A DNA stretch of 64,000 nt. Source: Aequorivita sp. UBA3180. Lineage in GTDB: Bacteria > Bacteroidota > Bacteroidia > Flavobacteriales > Flavobacteriaceae. The DNA is taken from positions 189,922 through 253,921 of the forward strand of contig DEXQ01000009.1 in the NCBI GenBank assembly GCA_002364215.1, written 5' to 3'. Position 1 is the stretch's first letter. Each line of letters opens with the position of its first letter. The notes beneath the pieces were generated by a model. That model had not been told where the DNA came from, made no database searches, and saw only the letters and a program-made list of their open reading frames with translations. The position numbers and the translations under genes are program-made. Shown in pieces: positions 25,146 to 34,259 of the stretch.

Positions 25146-25374
25146 GGATTTCCCAAAATATTTATTAGGCGACAACAGCGATTATCCCACGGCGATTTTC
25201 GTGATACATACCGAGTTTCCGCGGTTCATCATCAACCTTGAAAACGATGAAGTGGAATGGCTTGAGGATTTTGATGCGCAGGACCAAAAGGAACTGGAAA
25301 CGGAGGCTGAAAATTTAATACAGGGTGCAAACGATTTTTACGATCGTGAGATTGCGAGGTATGATGAGGATTGA
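25144..25374 (+). CDS. Small acidic conserved protein
   Basis: 76 residues, strongly acidic. MDFPKYLLGDNSDYPTAIFVIHTEFPRFIINLENDEVEWLEDF suggests three beta strands, followed by an acidic helix (AQDQKELETEAENLIQGANDFY). I recognise it as a small protein seen in flavobacteria, without a family name I trust. No signal peptide or membrane helix. It starts 12 bp after the MATE gene and may be co-transcribed. Confidence 0.7.
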   Translation: MDFPKYLLGDNSDYPTAIFVIHTEFPRFIINLENDEVEWLEDFDAQDQKELETEAENLIQGANDFYDREIARYDED

Positions 25375-25382
25375 TCTTTTTG

Positions 25383-25428
25383 CCACGAATACACGAATGC
25401 TTTTATATAATTATTCGTGTATTCGTGG
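25383..25428. repeat. CCACGAAT-type hairpin repeat, copy 1
   Basis: A 16-bp perfect stem, CCACGAATACACGAAT with its complement at 25413-25428, around a 14-nt A/T-rich loop. A second copy lies at 50697-50746. Confidence 0.8.
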
Positions 25429-25466
25429 TAAAACATTTCAAATTAAACATTAAAAAAGATTTTTGA

Positions 25467-26042
25467 ATGCTCGACGAACTCCTAAAATACGACACCGAAC
25501 TCTTCCTTTTTCTAAACAATCTGGGAAACACTTCTTGGGATGGGTTTTGGCGGTTTGTCACCGAAAAATGGTCCTCTATTCCGTTGTACGCATTTCTTCT
25601 GTATTTAGTTTTTAAGCATTACGGATGGAAAGGCACTTTGGTAATCATAGTTTGCGTTGCTTTAATGATTACCGCTACCGACCAAATTGCCAGCCTTTTT
25701 AAATACGGAATAAAGCGACCAAGACCGTGCAAAGTGGAAGAACTGCAACCCTTAATGCGTTACGTTGCGGATGGTTGTGGCAGGTTTGGTTATTTTTCCG
25801 CCCACGCTGCAAGCTCCATGGCCGCGGCCGTTTTTCTTGGGTTAAGCCTTCAAAAATGGTATAAATACTTACCTTTTCTTTTATTGCTTTGGGCAGTGAT
25901 TACCGGTTACAGTCGTATTTATTTGGGTGTACATTATCCGCTTGATGTTGTTAGCGGAATGGCTTTCGGCGGACTTACAGGTTGGTTGTTTTATCTGCTT
26001 CAAAGATGGGGACAGAAGCGGTTCAATACACAAAAAAGCTAA
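25467..26042 (+). CDS. PAP2 family membrane phosphatase
   Basis: 191 residues with about six helices. The three PAP2 signatures are visible: KYGIKRPRP (C1), FSAHAASS (C2, PSGH in the usual form, with the catalytic His kept), and SRIYLGVHYPLDV (C3). Such enzymes remove phosphate from lipid pyrophosphates or phosphatidate at the outer face of the inner membrane; undecaprenyl pyrophosphate recycling is one option. ATG at 25467. It lies beside envelope glycolipid genes, which suits that role. Confidence 0.9.
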   Translation: MLDELLKYDTELFLFLNNLGNTSWDGFWRFVTEKWSSIPLYAFLLYLVFKHYGWKGTLVIIVCVALMITATDQIASLFKYGIKRPRPCKVEELQPLMRYVADGCGRFGYFSAHAASSMAAAVFLGLSLQKWYKYLPFLLLLWAVITGYSRIYLGVHYPLDVVSGMAFGGLTGWLFYLLQRWGQKRFNTQKS

Positions 26043-26054
26043 CACTTTCCTTCA

Positions 26055-26087
26055 AAACCTAACAGGTCTTTGAGATCTGTTAGGTTT
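26055..26087. terminator. Terminator-like palindrome AACCTAACAG
   Basis: Stem AAACCTAACAG (26055-26065) with CTGTTAGGTTT (26077-26087) between convergent genes. From memory this palindrome is frequent between genes in the Bacteroidota, so it may also be a dispersed repeat. Confidence 0.65.
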
Positions 26088-26094
26088 GATAACA

Positions 26095-27720
26095 TCACTT
26101 CTTCGAAACAATAAACAACTCTCGATACAATCTCGTTTTATGCGTGCGGCTGTCCGGACCCTTCGGGTTCATATCGTAACGGGTAATATGCTCTCTGTTG
26201 AAATCTGCGTAGATTTCTGCGAAATGTTCCAAGCTTTCCTCTGAAACTAAAACCCCAAAACGGTTTTCGGCAGGGGTAATAAATTCCCCGTCTTTATTTA
26301 GCATTTCCATCTTTTCGCCGTAATCCCAAATAAGTTCGGGTGTCATTCCTGAAAATTCGTAGATTTTTATCTTCTCCTTTTCTTCAAAATTGTGCAATTC
26401 AGAAAACGGTTTGTAGTCGGGATTTATCGTAATGGCCTTGCTCAGCGGTAGACCGAACCAAATTACGGCCACAATAAAGGCGATGGTTAAATAGAAAACA
26501 GTTGCAATTTTTCTTCGGAAGAGATTTCGGAACATAAAAATTCCGAAGGTAAACAAAGCGAGAGAAAGCAGCACGAACCAAAGCCAGTTTCCTGCAAGTC
26601 CATCTTTCAAAAAAATATAGCCGCCTATGGGAAAGGCAATTCCTATAAAACCTATTAAACCGAAGTTGAAAAAGACCGGAATCGTTTCGCGTTTATCTTT
26701 TAACTCTTTAAATCTTCGGAAGAGATACTCAATATAAAACCCCGTGTTCAGCGCCATCGGAATTAAGACTGGCAATAGATAGCGCGACTTTTTCTCGGGA
26801 ATCAGGGAAAGTAAAACCACCGAAAGCATCGTCCAAAGAAAGGTGAACAGATATGCCTTTTTATTGAAAACACGATTTTTTAAATAGGGGTAGAGCAGGG
26901 CTATAAACGCGGGAATGGTCCAAACGCCGCTCTGGGTAAAGAAACTCCAGTAATAGTAAAAGGGTTTTATTTCGTAGCTTATCCAGTTGGTGGTTTCCTT
27001 TTTGGTGATTTCCGCGGCGGCGGGATCAAAGGTTAGGGTGTACCAATGCCACCAAGACGAAACCACCAAAGCCATGGCCAAAAACGCAAGGAGTGGCAAC
27101 CACCGAGTATTAAAATTTCTGTACTTGTAAACAATTCCAAAGGCAATCAAAAAGGGGAGGAGCAGGGCATAAAGCGAAACGGGTCCTTTGCTCAAAAACG
27201 AACATCCAAAGAAAAGTCCCGCGAGAATTGCGTTTCGGTATTTGTGGGTTTCTTCCGTAAAAAACAAATAAAGCAGGTAGATGCAAACCACCATAAACCC
27301 GTGGGTGTAAATATCCCATTGCCCATCGCGGGCGGAGGCAACGATATAAAAGGAGGTCGCCATCACCAGCGAACTTATAAAAGCATATAACTTTTCCGAA
27401 GTAAGTTTTTTGGCGAGTTTATAGGAAAACAAAACTAGGAACAGCGTCATAATTGCTGCCGGTAGCCGTAATGCCCAAACACTTTTTAGTCCAAAGATTG
27501 CCGCCGAAAATGCGGTGAGCCACGTAGGCAGTGGAGGTTTTTGGTAGCGTGGTTCACCATTGATTGTGGTGAGCACCCAATTGCCATCGGTCAACATTTC
27601 GCGTGCGGTGATGAAGTTTCTCGCCTCCATGATGTTAACCGGCAGTGAGCCCAAATTCACAAAGAAAATGGCTGCACAGGTCAATAAGAGAAGCAGTAGG
27701 TAATTTTTTTCAACTTTCAT
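26095..27720 (-). CDS. ArnT-like glycosyltransferase, GT39/GT83 type
   Basis: 541 residues. Twelve or so helices followed by a soluble C-terminal part. The first periplasmic loop has MEARNFITAREMLTDGNWVLTTINGEPRYQKPPLPTWL-type sequence: the acidic EAR motif and KPPLPTW are marks of ArnT/PMT enzymes that take a sugar from a polyprenyl phosphate and put it on lipid A or protein. It is the last gene of a three-gene run with a DPM-type GT2, which can make the lipid-linked donor. Acceptor not known; lipid A is a reasonable guess. Confidence 0.88.
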   Translation of the reverse strand: MKVEKNYLLLLLLTCAAIFFVNLGSLPVNIMEARNFITAREMLTDGNWVLTTINGEPRYQKPPLPTWLTAFSAAIFGLKSVWALRLPAAIMTLFLVLFSYKLAKKLTSEKLYAFISSLVMATSFYIVASARDGQWDIYTHGFMVVCIYLLYLFFTEETHKYRNAILAGLFFGCSFLSKGPVSLYALLLPFLIAFGIVYKYRNFNTRWLPLLAFLAMALVVSSWWHWYTLTFDPAAAEITKKETTNWISYEIKPFYYYWSFFTQSGVWTIPAFIALLYPYLKNRVFNKKAYLFTFLWTMLSVVLLSLIPEKKSRYLLPVLIPMALNTGFYIEYLFRRFKELKDKRETIPVFFNFGLIGFIGIAFPIGGYIFLKDGLAGNWLWFVLLSLALFTFGIFMFRNLFRRKIATVFYLTIAFIVAVIWFGLPLSKAITINPDYKPFSELHNFEEKEKIKIYEFSGMTPELIWDYGEKMEMLNKDGEFITPAENRFGVLVSEESLEHFAEIYADFNREHITRYDMNPKGPDSRTHKTRLYRELFIVSKK

Positions 27721-27761
27721 CTTTATTAAATATTTGATATAGAGGAAGTGTAATGCCCAAG

Positions 27762-28427
27762 TTATTCATTTTCGGTTGTTTTATAATCTTTAATGGGCAT
27801 TTCATAGCGCAGTTGTTTTTTCCAAATGAAAATATTGCGAACGTAAATAATCAAACCAGCAATATGGCCTACAAAAAGTACCGGATCTTTTCTGAAGATG
27901 GCATACATCAAGATTAAGGATGCCCCCAAAACGCTCATCCTCCAAAAACCAACTGGCAGTTGCGAGGTTTTTGTTTTTTCTGAAACAACCCATTGATAGA
28001 CAAACCGCAACGTAAAAAGTATTTGTGAAATAATGCCCAAAAGCAAAAGCCACAGCGGGATAGCGTCATTTCTGAAAAGTTTGTCTATATCGTATTCGCC
28101 ATTGTTGTAGGCATAGATAACAATCAATATTGGGAAGACAAAGAGAAAAAGGCGCAACCATTTTGGTGATTTCTGCCATTCGCCCTGCAATTGCAGATTT
28201 CTTATGTAAATATAATACGTGAGCGCTTGCCCGAGCATAATTGCAAAGTCATCACGTAAATGACCGTAAACAAAAAGCAGAAAAGAAGCGAATAAACTCA
28301 GTTTCCAAAACGCTGAAGGAGTAATGATGCGCTTGCTTTTTTCGGAAAGAATCCATTGTATAATTAGCCTTCCGCTAAAGAGGATTTGTGCCAAAAAACC
28401 GATGCTGTACACAATCCAGTTACTCAT
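27762..28427 (-). CDS. Duplicated LABN-domain membrane protein
   Basis: 221 residues, two copies of the lipid-A-disaccharide-synthase N-terminal (LABN) motif: QILFSGRLIIQWILSEK...FW (14-41) and QILFTLRFVYQWVVSEK...FW (135-162), each followed by two helices and ending in YIRN or YVRN. The repeat suggests an internal duplication giving a PQ-loop-like membrane fold. LABN proteins are often beside ArnT-like genes and may flip or present lipid-linked sugars, which is inference. Start overlaps the GT2 stop by 4 nt (ATGA). Confidence 0.88.
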   Translation of the reverse strand: MSNWIVYSIGFLAQILFSGRLIIQWILSEKSKRIITPSAFWKLSLFASFLLFVYGHLRDDFAIMLGQALTYYIYIRNLQLQGEWQKSPKWLRLFLFVFPILIVIYAYNNGEYDIDKLFRNDAIPLWLLLLGIISQILFTLRFVYQWVVSEKTKTSQLPVGFWRMSVLGASLILMYAIFRKDPVLFVGHIAGLIIYVRNIFIWKKQLRYEMPIKDYKTTENE

Positions 28428-29134
28428 CCCTTGCTTTTAATTTCATAGTTGATGTACTTTTTCTTCATCCAAAGATAGGCGAAACAGTCCATCAAAGGGC
28501 CAATCAAACGGTTCCAAAGTCCAAATTTGGCCGTGCCAGCAATACGCGGAAAATGCTTTACGGGAACCTGTATTATTTTTCCATTTTGCAAAAGAATCAT
28601 AGCTGGTAAAAACCTGTGAAGCCCTTTGAACATTGGGATGCGCTTGGCGTAATCTGTCTTAATCACTTTTAGCGGGCAGCCAGTGTCATCCATCCCATCG
28701 TGGGTAAAGGCGCGGCGAATGCCGTTTGCGATTTTTGACGACATATTTTTCACGAATTTGTCCTTTCTATCGGCGCGAACGCCCGTAACCAAATCGTATT
28801 CTCCAATATGTTCCAATAGTAGATTAAAATCTTTTGGATCTGTTTGTAAATCGCTGTCAATATAACCTACCAACGGACTTTCCACATAATCAAAACCTGC
28901 TTTTATCGCAGCGCTTAGGCCACGGTTTTCTTTAAACGAAATAAAATGGAAAGCTCCGTTGCGGTTACAAATGTCTTCAATCAGAGCTTGACTGTTGTCT
29001 TTGGAGCCATCGTTCACAAAAAGTATGGAAGTCTTTCGGGTCGCAATTTGTATGTATGCTAGTAGTTCTTTTTCTACCCGTTCTAGGTTTTCTTCTTCGT
29101 TATAAACGGGTACAATTATGGTGAACTCGTACAT
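28424..29134 (-). CDS. GT2 glycosyltransferase, dolichol-phosphate-mannose synthase-like
   Basis: 236 residues from ATG 29134. GT-A fold with FTIIVPVYNEEENLERV at the N-terminus, the DxD-type site GYIDSDLQTDP, and GVRADRKDKF and DDTGCPLKV as in ArnC/DPM1-like enzymes; no long C-terminal membrane part. It should attach a nucleotide sugar to polyprenyl phosphate, feeding the ArnT-like enzyme downstream. An in-frame TTG at 29161 is rejected as start because it is the end of a -7 promoter box (TACTTTTG, 29159-29166). Confidence 0.9.
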   Translation of the reverse strand: MYEFTIIVPVYNEEENLERVEKELLAYIQIATRKTSILFVNDGSKDNSQALIEDICNRNGAFHFISFKENRGLSAAIKAGFDYVESPLVGYIDSDLQTDPKDFNLLLEHIGEYDLVTGVRADRKDKFVKNMSSKIANGIRRAFTHDGMDDTGCPLKVIKTDYAKRIPMFKGLHRFLPAMILLQNGKIIQVPVKHFPRIAGTAKFGLWNRLIGPLMDCFAYLWMKKKYINYEIKSKG

Positions 29135-29158
29135 GTAGTTTTTTTGAAAAGGTTTCTG

Positions 29159-29166
29159 CAAAAGTA
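29159..29166 (-). promoter_or_regulatory. -7 box of the glycolipid operon
   Basis: TACTTTTG on the minus strand, 24 bp before ATG 29134. Its last three bases are the TTG that could be mistaken for a start codon. Confidence 0.5.
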
Positions 29167-29241
29167 ATTTTTTTAGTTTAGAAGATTAGCCGTGTATTTG
29201 GTATAATTCATAATAATAAAGTGATTGCTTAAAAAAGATGC

Positions 29242-29249
29242 TATTTTTG
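29242..29249 (+). promoter_or_regulatory. -7 box of the epimerase gene
   Basis: TATTTTTG fits TAnnTTTG, 17 bp before ATG 29267. The -33 part is not clear. Confidence 0.5.
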
Positions 29250-29266
29250 CAGCTGAAACAGATTTT

Positions 29267-30205
29267 ATGAAAGTACTTGTTACTGGTGCGGCTGGATTTA
29301 TAGGCTCGCACACTGCGGAAAGGTTAAAGGAACTGGGCCACGAAGTGATTGGCCTTGATAACTTTTCGCCCTATTATGATATTGCCCTGAAAAAATTGAA
29401 TGCTGGAGCACTCTCCAAAAAAAATATTGAAGTTCTTAATTTAGATTTGCGAACAGCTGATTTAGCCGAAACACTTCCGAATGATTTGGAATATATTTTT
29501 CACTTTGCGGCACAGCCGGGTATTTCCAGCGCCTGTACTTTTGAGGATTATTTTAGCAATAACATTCTCGGTACGCAACGCTTGATTACATTTGCGGAAA
29601 GCCTTCCGAAGACACCTTATTTTGTAAATATTGCTACTTCCTCAATTTACGGTCTGGAAGCTACGTTTCCAGAAAATGTTGCGCCTAAACCTGCTTCTTG
29701 GTATGGTGTAACAAAGCTCGCCGCAGAGCAGCTGGTTTTGGCAAAAACCCGGGAAAAGAAATTACTGGCAACATCCTTTAGATTATTTTCCGTTTACGGT
29801 CCACGCGAAAGACCCGACAAACTTTACACCCGATTGATAGATTGTGGTTTGAACAACAAAGCGTTCCCACTTTTTGATGGTAGTGAAAAACATTTGCGAA
29901 GTTTTACCTATGTGCAGGATATTGTGGATGGCATTGTAAGCGCCATTGGCAATGAGGAAATTTGCAACGGTGAAATTTTCAACCTGGGTACTGAGACCGA
30001 AAGCACCACAGCACATGGCATTGCAACGGTTGAGGAAATTCTTCAAACAAAAATTACAACCGAAAAGAAACCGCCCCGTGCCGGCGACCAATCGCGAACA
30101 AAAGCGAATATTGACAAGGCGAGAAAATTATTGAACTATAATCCACAAACAACTCTAAAAGAAGGTTTGGAAGCACAGACGGAATGGTTTAAAAATAATT
30201 TTTAA
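29267..30205 (+). CDS. NAD-dependent sugar-nucleotide epimerase (UDP-glucuronate 4-epimerase-like)
   Basis: 312 residues from ATG 29267. Extended SDR with GAAGFIGSH (7-15), LDNFSPYYD (the loop after strand 2, typical of UDP-GlcA 4-epimerases), HFAAQPGI, ATSSIYG and the catalytic WYGVTKLAAE (YxxxK), then RLFSVYGPRERPD. It interconverts C4 epimers of UDP-sugars, likely UDP-glucuronate and UDP-galacturonate. The product may feed the glycolipid operon on the other side of the shared promoter region. An upstream in-frame TTG (29225) is ruled out by the -7 box. Confidence 0.88.
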   Translation: MKVLVTGAAGFIGSHTAERLKELGHEVIGLDNFSPYYDIALKKLNAGALSKKNIEVLNLDLRTADLAETLPNDLEYIFHFAAQPGISSACTFEDYFSNNILGTQRLITFAESLPKTPYFVNIATSSIYGLEATFPENVAPKPASWYGVTKLAAEQLVLAKTREKKLLATSFRLFSVYGPRERPDKLYTRLIDCGLNNKAFPLFDGSEKHLRSFTYVQDIVDGIVSAIGNEEICNGEIFNLGTETESTTAHGIATVEEILQTKITTEKKPPRAGDQSRTKANIDKARKLLNYNPQTTLKEGLEAQTEWFKNNF

Positions 30206-30233
30206 CTTCGAGCTTCATTCTTTTCATTCGTAA

Positions 30234-31262
30234 ATGCTTAAAATACTTCAAATAATTACCTTGCTGCAAGGGCTTTTTCTCATTGTGGCACTTATGGCAA
30301 ATAGGGGAAAGTACCAAAAACCTACCTTTTGGTTGTTAATAGGAAGTATTCTTTCCATTTTGTTTTACGTTCTTGGCGATGATGAGAATGGTTTTTTTGT
30401 AGAACACAGAGATTGGTTCTTTTTTGACTCTTCATTGTTTATTACTTTTTTCCTATTATTTGTAATGTATTTTGTTTCAAGTCGAGAAACTTTCAATTTA
30501 AAGCATGTAGCCTTTTTTACCCCTAACCTTTTCTATTTTATTATTGAAATCTACGAAAAGTATTATCCTGCCGAAGATGTTTTTTTAATTGAACTGTTAG
30601 AATTATTGGTTGAGATTTCTTTCTTAACATATCTTTTATTTGCGGTCTGGACAATCATAAAATCGAAAAGCCAGCAATGGATGGCGTATTTTATAATTCC
30701 ACTTGCCATTATTATGATTTTTGCATTGGTAAATGAAATTTTAAACTGGTTGGGCATTTTGCAAATACCTTATTTCAGCGATCCAGAAAACAATACTTCC
30801 ACACTTTTGGTCATTGCTTTTCTTTTCTATTTTATGGCTTGGAAACTCGTTGTTGCTCCCGCTGAAATTGTTCGTTTTTCCGAAATAAAAAAATACCGAA
30901 CCTCTGGTTTAAAGGAAGATTTAATTGAAGGCTATTCAAAAAAGATCACCACCTTTATGGAAGAAGAGAAAGGTTTTATGGACAGTAAACTCTCCCTGAC
31001 TTCCTTAGCGGAAAAACTGGAAATTCCCAAACAGTATATCTCAGAAATTTTAAATATCCATATGGATACAAATTTTCAGGACTTTGTAAATGGATATCGC
31101 ATTGATGCTTTTTTGGAAAGACTGAACGACCCAAAATATTCAAATTATTCATTGCTTGGAATAGCCAACGATGTTGGGTTTAGTTCAAAATCCAATTTTT
31201 ACGCAACTTTCAAAAAGCACAAAGGCATCACGCCAACCGAGTACCGAAAATCATTAAAATAG
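30234..31262 (+). CDS. AraC-family regulator with N-terminal membrane domain
   Basis: 342 residues. About seven hydrophobic helices (2-215) are followed by a cytosolic AraC-type double helix-turn-helix (about 245-342): LTSLAEKLEIPKQYISEILN and then LGIANDVGFSSKSNFYATFKKHKGITPTEYRKS, the strong second motif. It is a one-component transmembrane regulator; the signal and target are unknown. ATG at 30234, 28 bp after the epimerase gene, so it could be part of the same transcript. Confidence 0.9.
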   Translation: MLKILQIITLLQGLFLIVALMANRGKYQKPTFWLLIGSILSILFYVLGDDENGFFVEHRDWFFFDSSLFITFFLLFVMYFVSSRETFNLKHVAFFTPNLFYFIIEIYEKYYPAEDVFLIELLELLVEISFLTYLLFAVWTIIKSKSQQWMAYFIIPLAIIMIFALVNEILNWLGILQIPYFSDPENNTSTLLVIAFLFYFMAWKLVVAPAEIVRFSEIKKYRTSGLKEDLIEGYSKKITTFMEEEKGFMDSKLSLTSLAEKLEIPKQYISEILNIHMDTNFQDFVNGYRIDAFLERLNDPKYSNYSLLGIANDVGFSSKSNFYATFKKHKGITPTEYRKSLK

Positions 31263-31363
31263 GTGCTAAAAATGTCCATTATAAACATATAGGACATCTT
31301 CAAGGCACTGTAAACACGCGTCTGTCAGTTTAGGTTTTAATTTAGTACCTAAATTAATTTTCT

Positions 31364-33352
31364 GTGTCCAAACTTTTTCCCTCCCGGTTCAAATTGCTTT
31401 TTTACTTTGTAAAAACGTATATAATTTTATCAACACTACTCCGGCTCATTTTTGTGTTTTGGGTTTTTAAAGACGTTGATACCTCTTTTTTCAAAATAGC
31501 AAATACATTCCTAATAGGCCTATTGTTTGATGTGGGTACGGTTTCATTTTTTGCACTTCCGTATGCCTTGTATTTGTTGTTTATTCCGCAGCGATGGCAT
31601 GGGTCTTTTTTTGATAGAATTGTTACTTGGTTTGCATATTCGTTGGGGCTGGTAATATTTCTCTTTTCCTTTTTTGCAGAAATAACCTTTTGGGAAGAAT
31701 TCAAAAACCGTTTCAACTTTATTGCGGTAGACTACCTTATTTACACTTACGAAGTTGTAAAAAACATCAACGAATCTTACCCCATTCCATTACTGTTGAG
31801 TGGAATTCTACTTATTACGGCGTTGCTTCTTTTTATTACCAAGCGAAAAGGAATTTTTCAAAAAACATTTAGCAGTGAAAGTACTTTTATGGACAAATTG
31901 TTCCCCACACTGCTTGTTTTGGGAACTGTTATAATTTTTGCACTTTTTGTAAAAAATAAGGATGCCGAGCAGTTTGAAAACCGCTACAACAACGAAATTG
32001 CCAAAACTGGCATCTATTCCTTCTTTGCAGCTTTCCAGAACAACGAACTTTCATATGCAGATTTTTACAAAACCATTCCAATAAAAGATGCTTTTGCTGA
32101 GGTAAATGCTAATTTCATAAAGCGCGGCGACAGTTTGCTTTTCCCTGAAAAGGAATTGATTTACAGAAATGTTCCAAATACAGACTCACTGCCAGAACTC
32201 AAGCCGAATGTAATTTTTATTTGTGTGGAAAGCCTTAGCGCAAAATTTCTCGGAAGCTTTGGCAATACCGAAAACATTACCCCAACATTGGATTCATTGG
32301 CAAGCCAAAGTTTGTTTTTCACTAACCTTTTTGCCACGGGAACCCGCACCGTTCGGGGAATGGAAGCCCTCACCTTGTCCATTCCGCCCACCCCTGGTCG
32401 CAGTATTATAAAACGGGAGAATAATCAGCAACTGTTTACTATTGGCGAGGTTTTTAAAAAGAAAGGCTACACCCGGAATTTCTTTTATGGAGGTGATGGT
32501 TATTTTGACAATATGAACAGTTTTTTTGGCGGAAACGGTTTTGATATCGTAGATCGCGGTCGTGGTTTTTTGATGGATGCAAGTATAAACACAACCCGCA
32601 CCAATATTGAAAATGAGGAGGTGACCTTTGAAAATGCTTGGGGTATTGCCGATGAGGATATTTACAACAAAGTAATCAAAATAGCCGATGAGGCACACAA
32701 TGCCGGAAAACCGTTTTTTGATTTTGTGATGACAACTTCAAACCATCGTCCCTATACATATCCCGAAGGGAAAATTGATATTCCTTCAGGCTCGGGGAGA
32801 AGTGGTGCCGTAAAATACACCGATTATGCGATTGGCGCATTTTTAAGAAAAGCAAAGAAAAAAGAATGGTTCCAAAATACGATTATTATAATTATGGCAG
32901 ACCATTGTGCCTCCAGTGCCGGAAGGCAGGAACTTGATATGAAAAACTATCATATTCCGGGTTTAATGTTGAATCTTCCAAACATTGCGCCTAAAAAGGT
33001 TAACAAAATGGCTTCGCAGATTGATATTTTTCCCACATTGTTTTCGCTGCTCAATTGGAACTATAATACCAATCTCTATGGCACCGATGTGCTAAAATTG
33101 AAATCCGAGGAAGAACGTGCTTATGTGGGCACATACCGAAAACTTGGGCTGTTAAAAGGAGATGATAAAGTGATGGTACTGGGCGATCAAAAAGTTTCAA
33201 ACTATTATCAATGGAATCGCGAGAGTAATGAGCTTGTGCCTTTGGATGGGGATGAAGCTTTTTTAAGGGAAATTATTTCAAGTTACCAGACTGCTGATTA
33301 TTTATTCAGAAACGGTGGGTTGAAGTTAAGCACTTTTGGAATTGAAAACTAA
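31364..33352 (+). CDS. LtaS/MdoB-like phosphoglycerol transferase (sulfatase fold)
   Basis: 662 residues. Five N-terminal helices (to about 200), a linker, and an extracytoplasmic sulfatase-fold domain: NVIFICVESLSAKFLG with metal ligand Glu, PTLDSLASQS, the nucleophile Thr in ATGTRTVRG (about 325-332; T327 most likely), HRPYTYPEG and IMADHC. In LtaS and MdoB these enzymes move glycerol phosphate from phosphatidylglycerol to a polymer and leave diacylglycerol. The start is GTG 31364. The next gene is a diacylglycerol kinase that overlaps by 17 nt. Confidence 0.88.
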   Translation: MSKLFPSRFKLLFYFVKTYIILSTLLRLIFVFWVFKDVDTSFFKIANTFLIGLLFDVGTVSFFALPYALYLLFIPQRWHGSFFDRIVTWFAYSLGLVIFLFSFFAEITFWEEFKNRFNFIAVDYLIYTYEVVKNINESYPIPLLLSGILLITALLLFITKRKGIFQKTFSSESTFMDKLFPTLLVLGTVIIFALFVKNKDAEQFENRYNNEIAKTGIYSFFAAFQNNELSYADFYKTIPIKDAFAEVNANFIKRGDSLLFPEKELIYRNVPNTDSLPELKPNVIFICVESLSAKFLGSFGNTENITPTLDSLASQSLFFTNLFATGTRTVRGMEALTLSIPPTPGRSIIKRENNQQLFTIGEVFKKKGYTRNFFYGGDGYFDNMNSFFGGNGFDIVDRGRGFLMDASINTTRTNIENEEVTFENAWGIADEDIYNKVIKIADEAHNAGKPFFDFVMTTSNHRPYTYPEGKIDIPSGSGRSGAVKYTDYAIGAFLRKAKKKEWFQNTIIIIMADHCASSAGRQELDMKNYHIPGLMLNLPNIAPKKVNKMASQIDIFPTLFSLLNWNYNTNLYGTDVLKLKSEEERAYVGTYRKLGLLKGDDKVMVLGDQKVSNYYQWNRESNELVPLDGDEAFLREIISSYQTADYLFRNGGLKLSTFGIEN

Positions 33353-34229
33353 AATCCATTTTATTGTAAACCCCATTGCCGGAAAAGGAAATAACGAGCT
33401 TTCCGAAGCTTTGTTGAAAACCTACTTCCCGGAAACTGAATATTCCATTTCAATAAAGAAAACAGCCTTTGTGCTGCACGCCACAGCGCTTACAAAAGCT
33501 TCCATTGAAGAAGGCGCAGAAGTTATTGTTGCCTGTGGCGGCGACGGAACCATAAATGAAGTGGCTTCCTGTTTGGTGAATACTTCGGTGGTTTTAGGGA
33601 TTTTGCCGATGGGATCGGGCAATGGTTTGGCTTCCAACTTAAAAATTCCAAAAAATTTAAAAAAAGCGCTTTCCATAATCAGAAACCAAAAAGTGATTGC
33701 AATTGATTCAGGAATTATGAATGGCGAACCGTTTTTTAGCAATGCGGGCGTTGGTTTTGATGCACATGTAATCGCTGATTTTGAAGAAAAGACCACCCGG
33801 CAGTTTTTTAGTTATTTGAAATCTATATTGAGAACGCTTAATAAGTATCAATATAAAAATGTAGTGAAACTAAAATACAACGGAACAACTGAATTGATTT
33901 CGCCCTTTCTTCTTTTTATTTCCAATTCCAACGAAATGGGCTATAAAATGAGCCTAACGCCACGGGCCTCATTGCAGGATGGTTTGTTGGATGTTGTTAT
34001 TGTCCCCAAGCTTTCAAGGATGAAACTTTTCTTGTTTACGGTATTTTTTCTTTTCAAAAAACATCATTGGTTAAAGGAAGTTCGGTTTCAACAACTTACG
34101 GCTTTGGAAATTAAAAGTTTGGACAATACAATTTTAAAGGCTCAAAAGGATGGCGAATTTTTTGTTCCCAAAGAATCAATAATCAAATTAGCAATTCGTC
34201 CAAAGAACTTGAATGTATGTGTTTTATAA
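33336..34229 (+). CDS. Diacylglycerol/lipid kinase, YegS-DgkB type
   Basis: 297 residues. DAGK catalytic domain with IVNPIAGKG (11-19), VACGGDGTINEVA (nucleotide loop), LGILPMGSGNGLA, and the distal SLTPRASLQDGLLDVVIVP motif. It phosphorylates diacylglycerol or a similar lipid alcohol with ATP at the inner leaflet. The start is TTG (33336, or TTG 33342), inside the last 17 bases of the upstream phosphoglycerol transferase gene, so translation is probably coupled. The pairing suggests re-use of the DAG made by the transferase. Confidence 0.9.
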   Translation: MELKTKIHFIVNPIAGKGNNELSEALLKTYFPETEYSISIKKTAFVLHATALTKASIEEGAEVIVACGGDGTINEVASCLVNTSVVLGILPMGSGNGLASNLKIPKNLKKALSIIRNQKVIAIDSGIMNGEPFFSNAGVGFDAHVIADFEEKTTRQFFSYLKSILRTLNKYQYKNVVKLKYNGTTELISPFLLFISNSNEMGYKMSLTPRASLQDGLLDVVIVPKLSRMKLFLFTVFFLFKKHHWLKEVRFQQLTALEIKSLDNTILKAQKDGEFFVPKESIIKLAIRPKNLNVCVL

Positions 34230-34259
34230 TAGTCTATTTTTACTAGAAATTTTGTAGTT

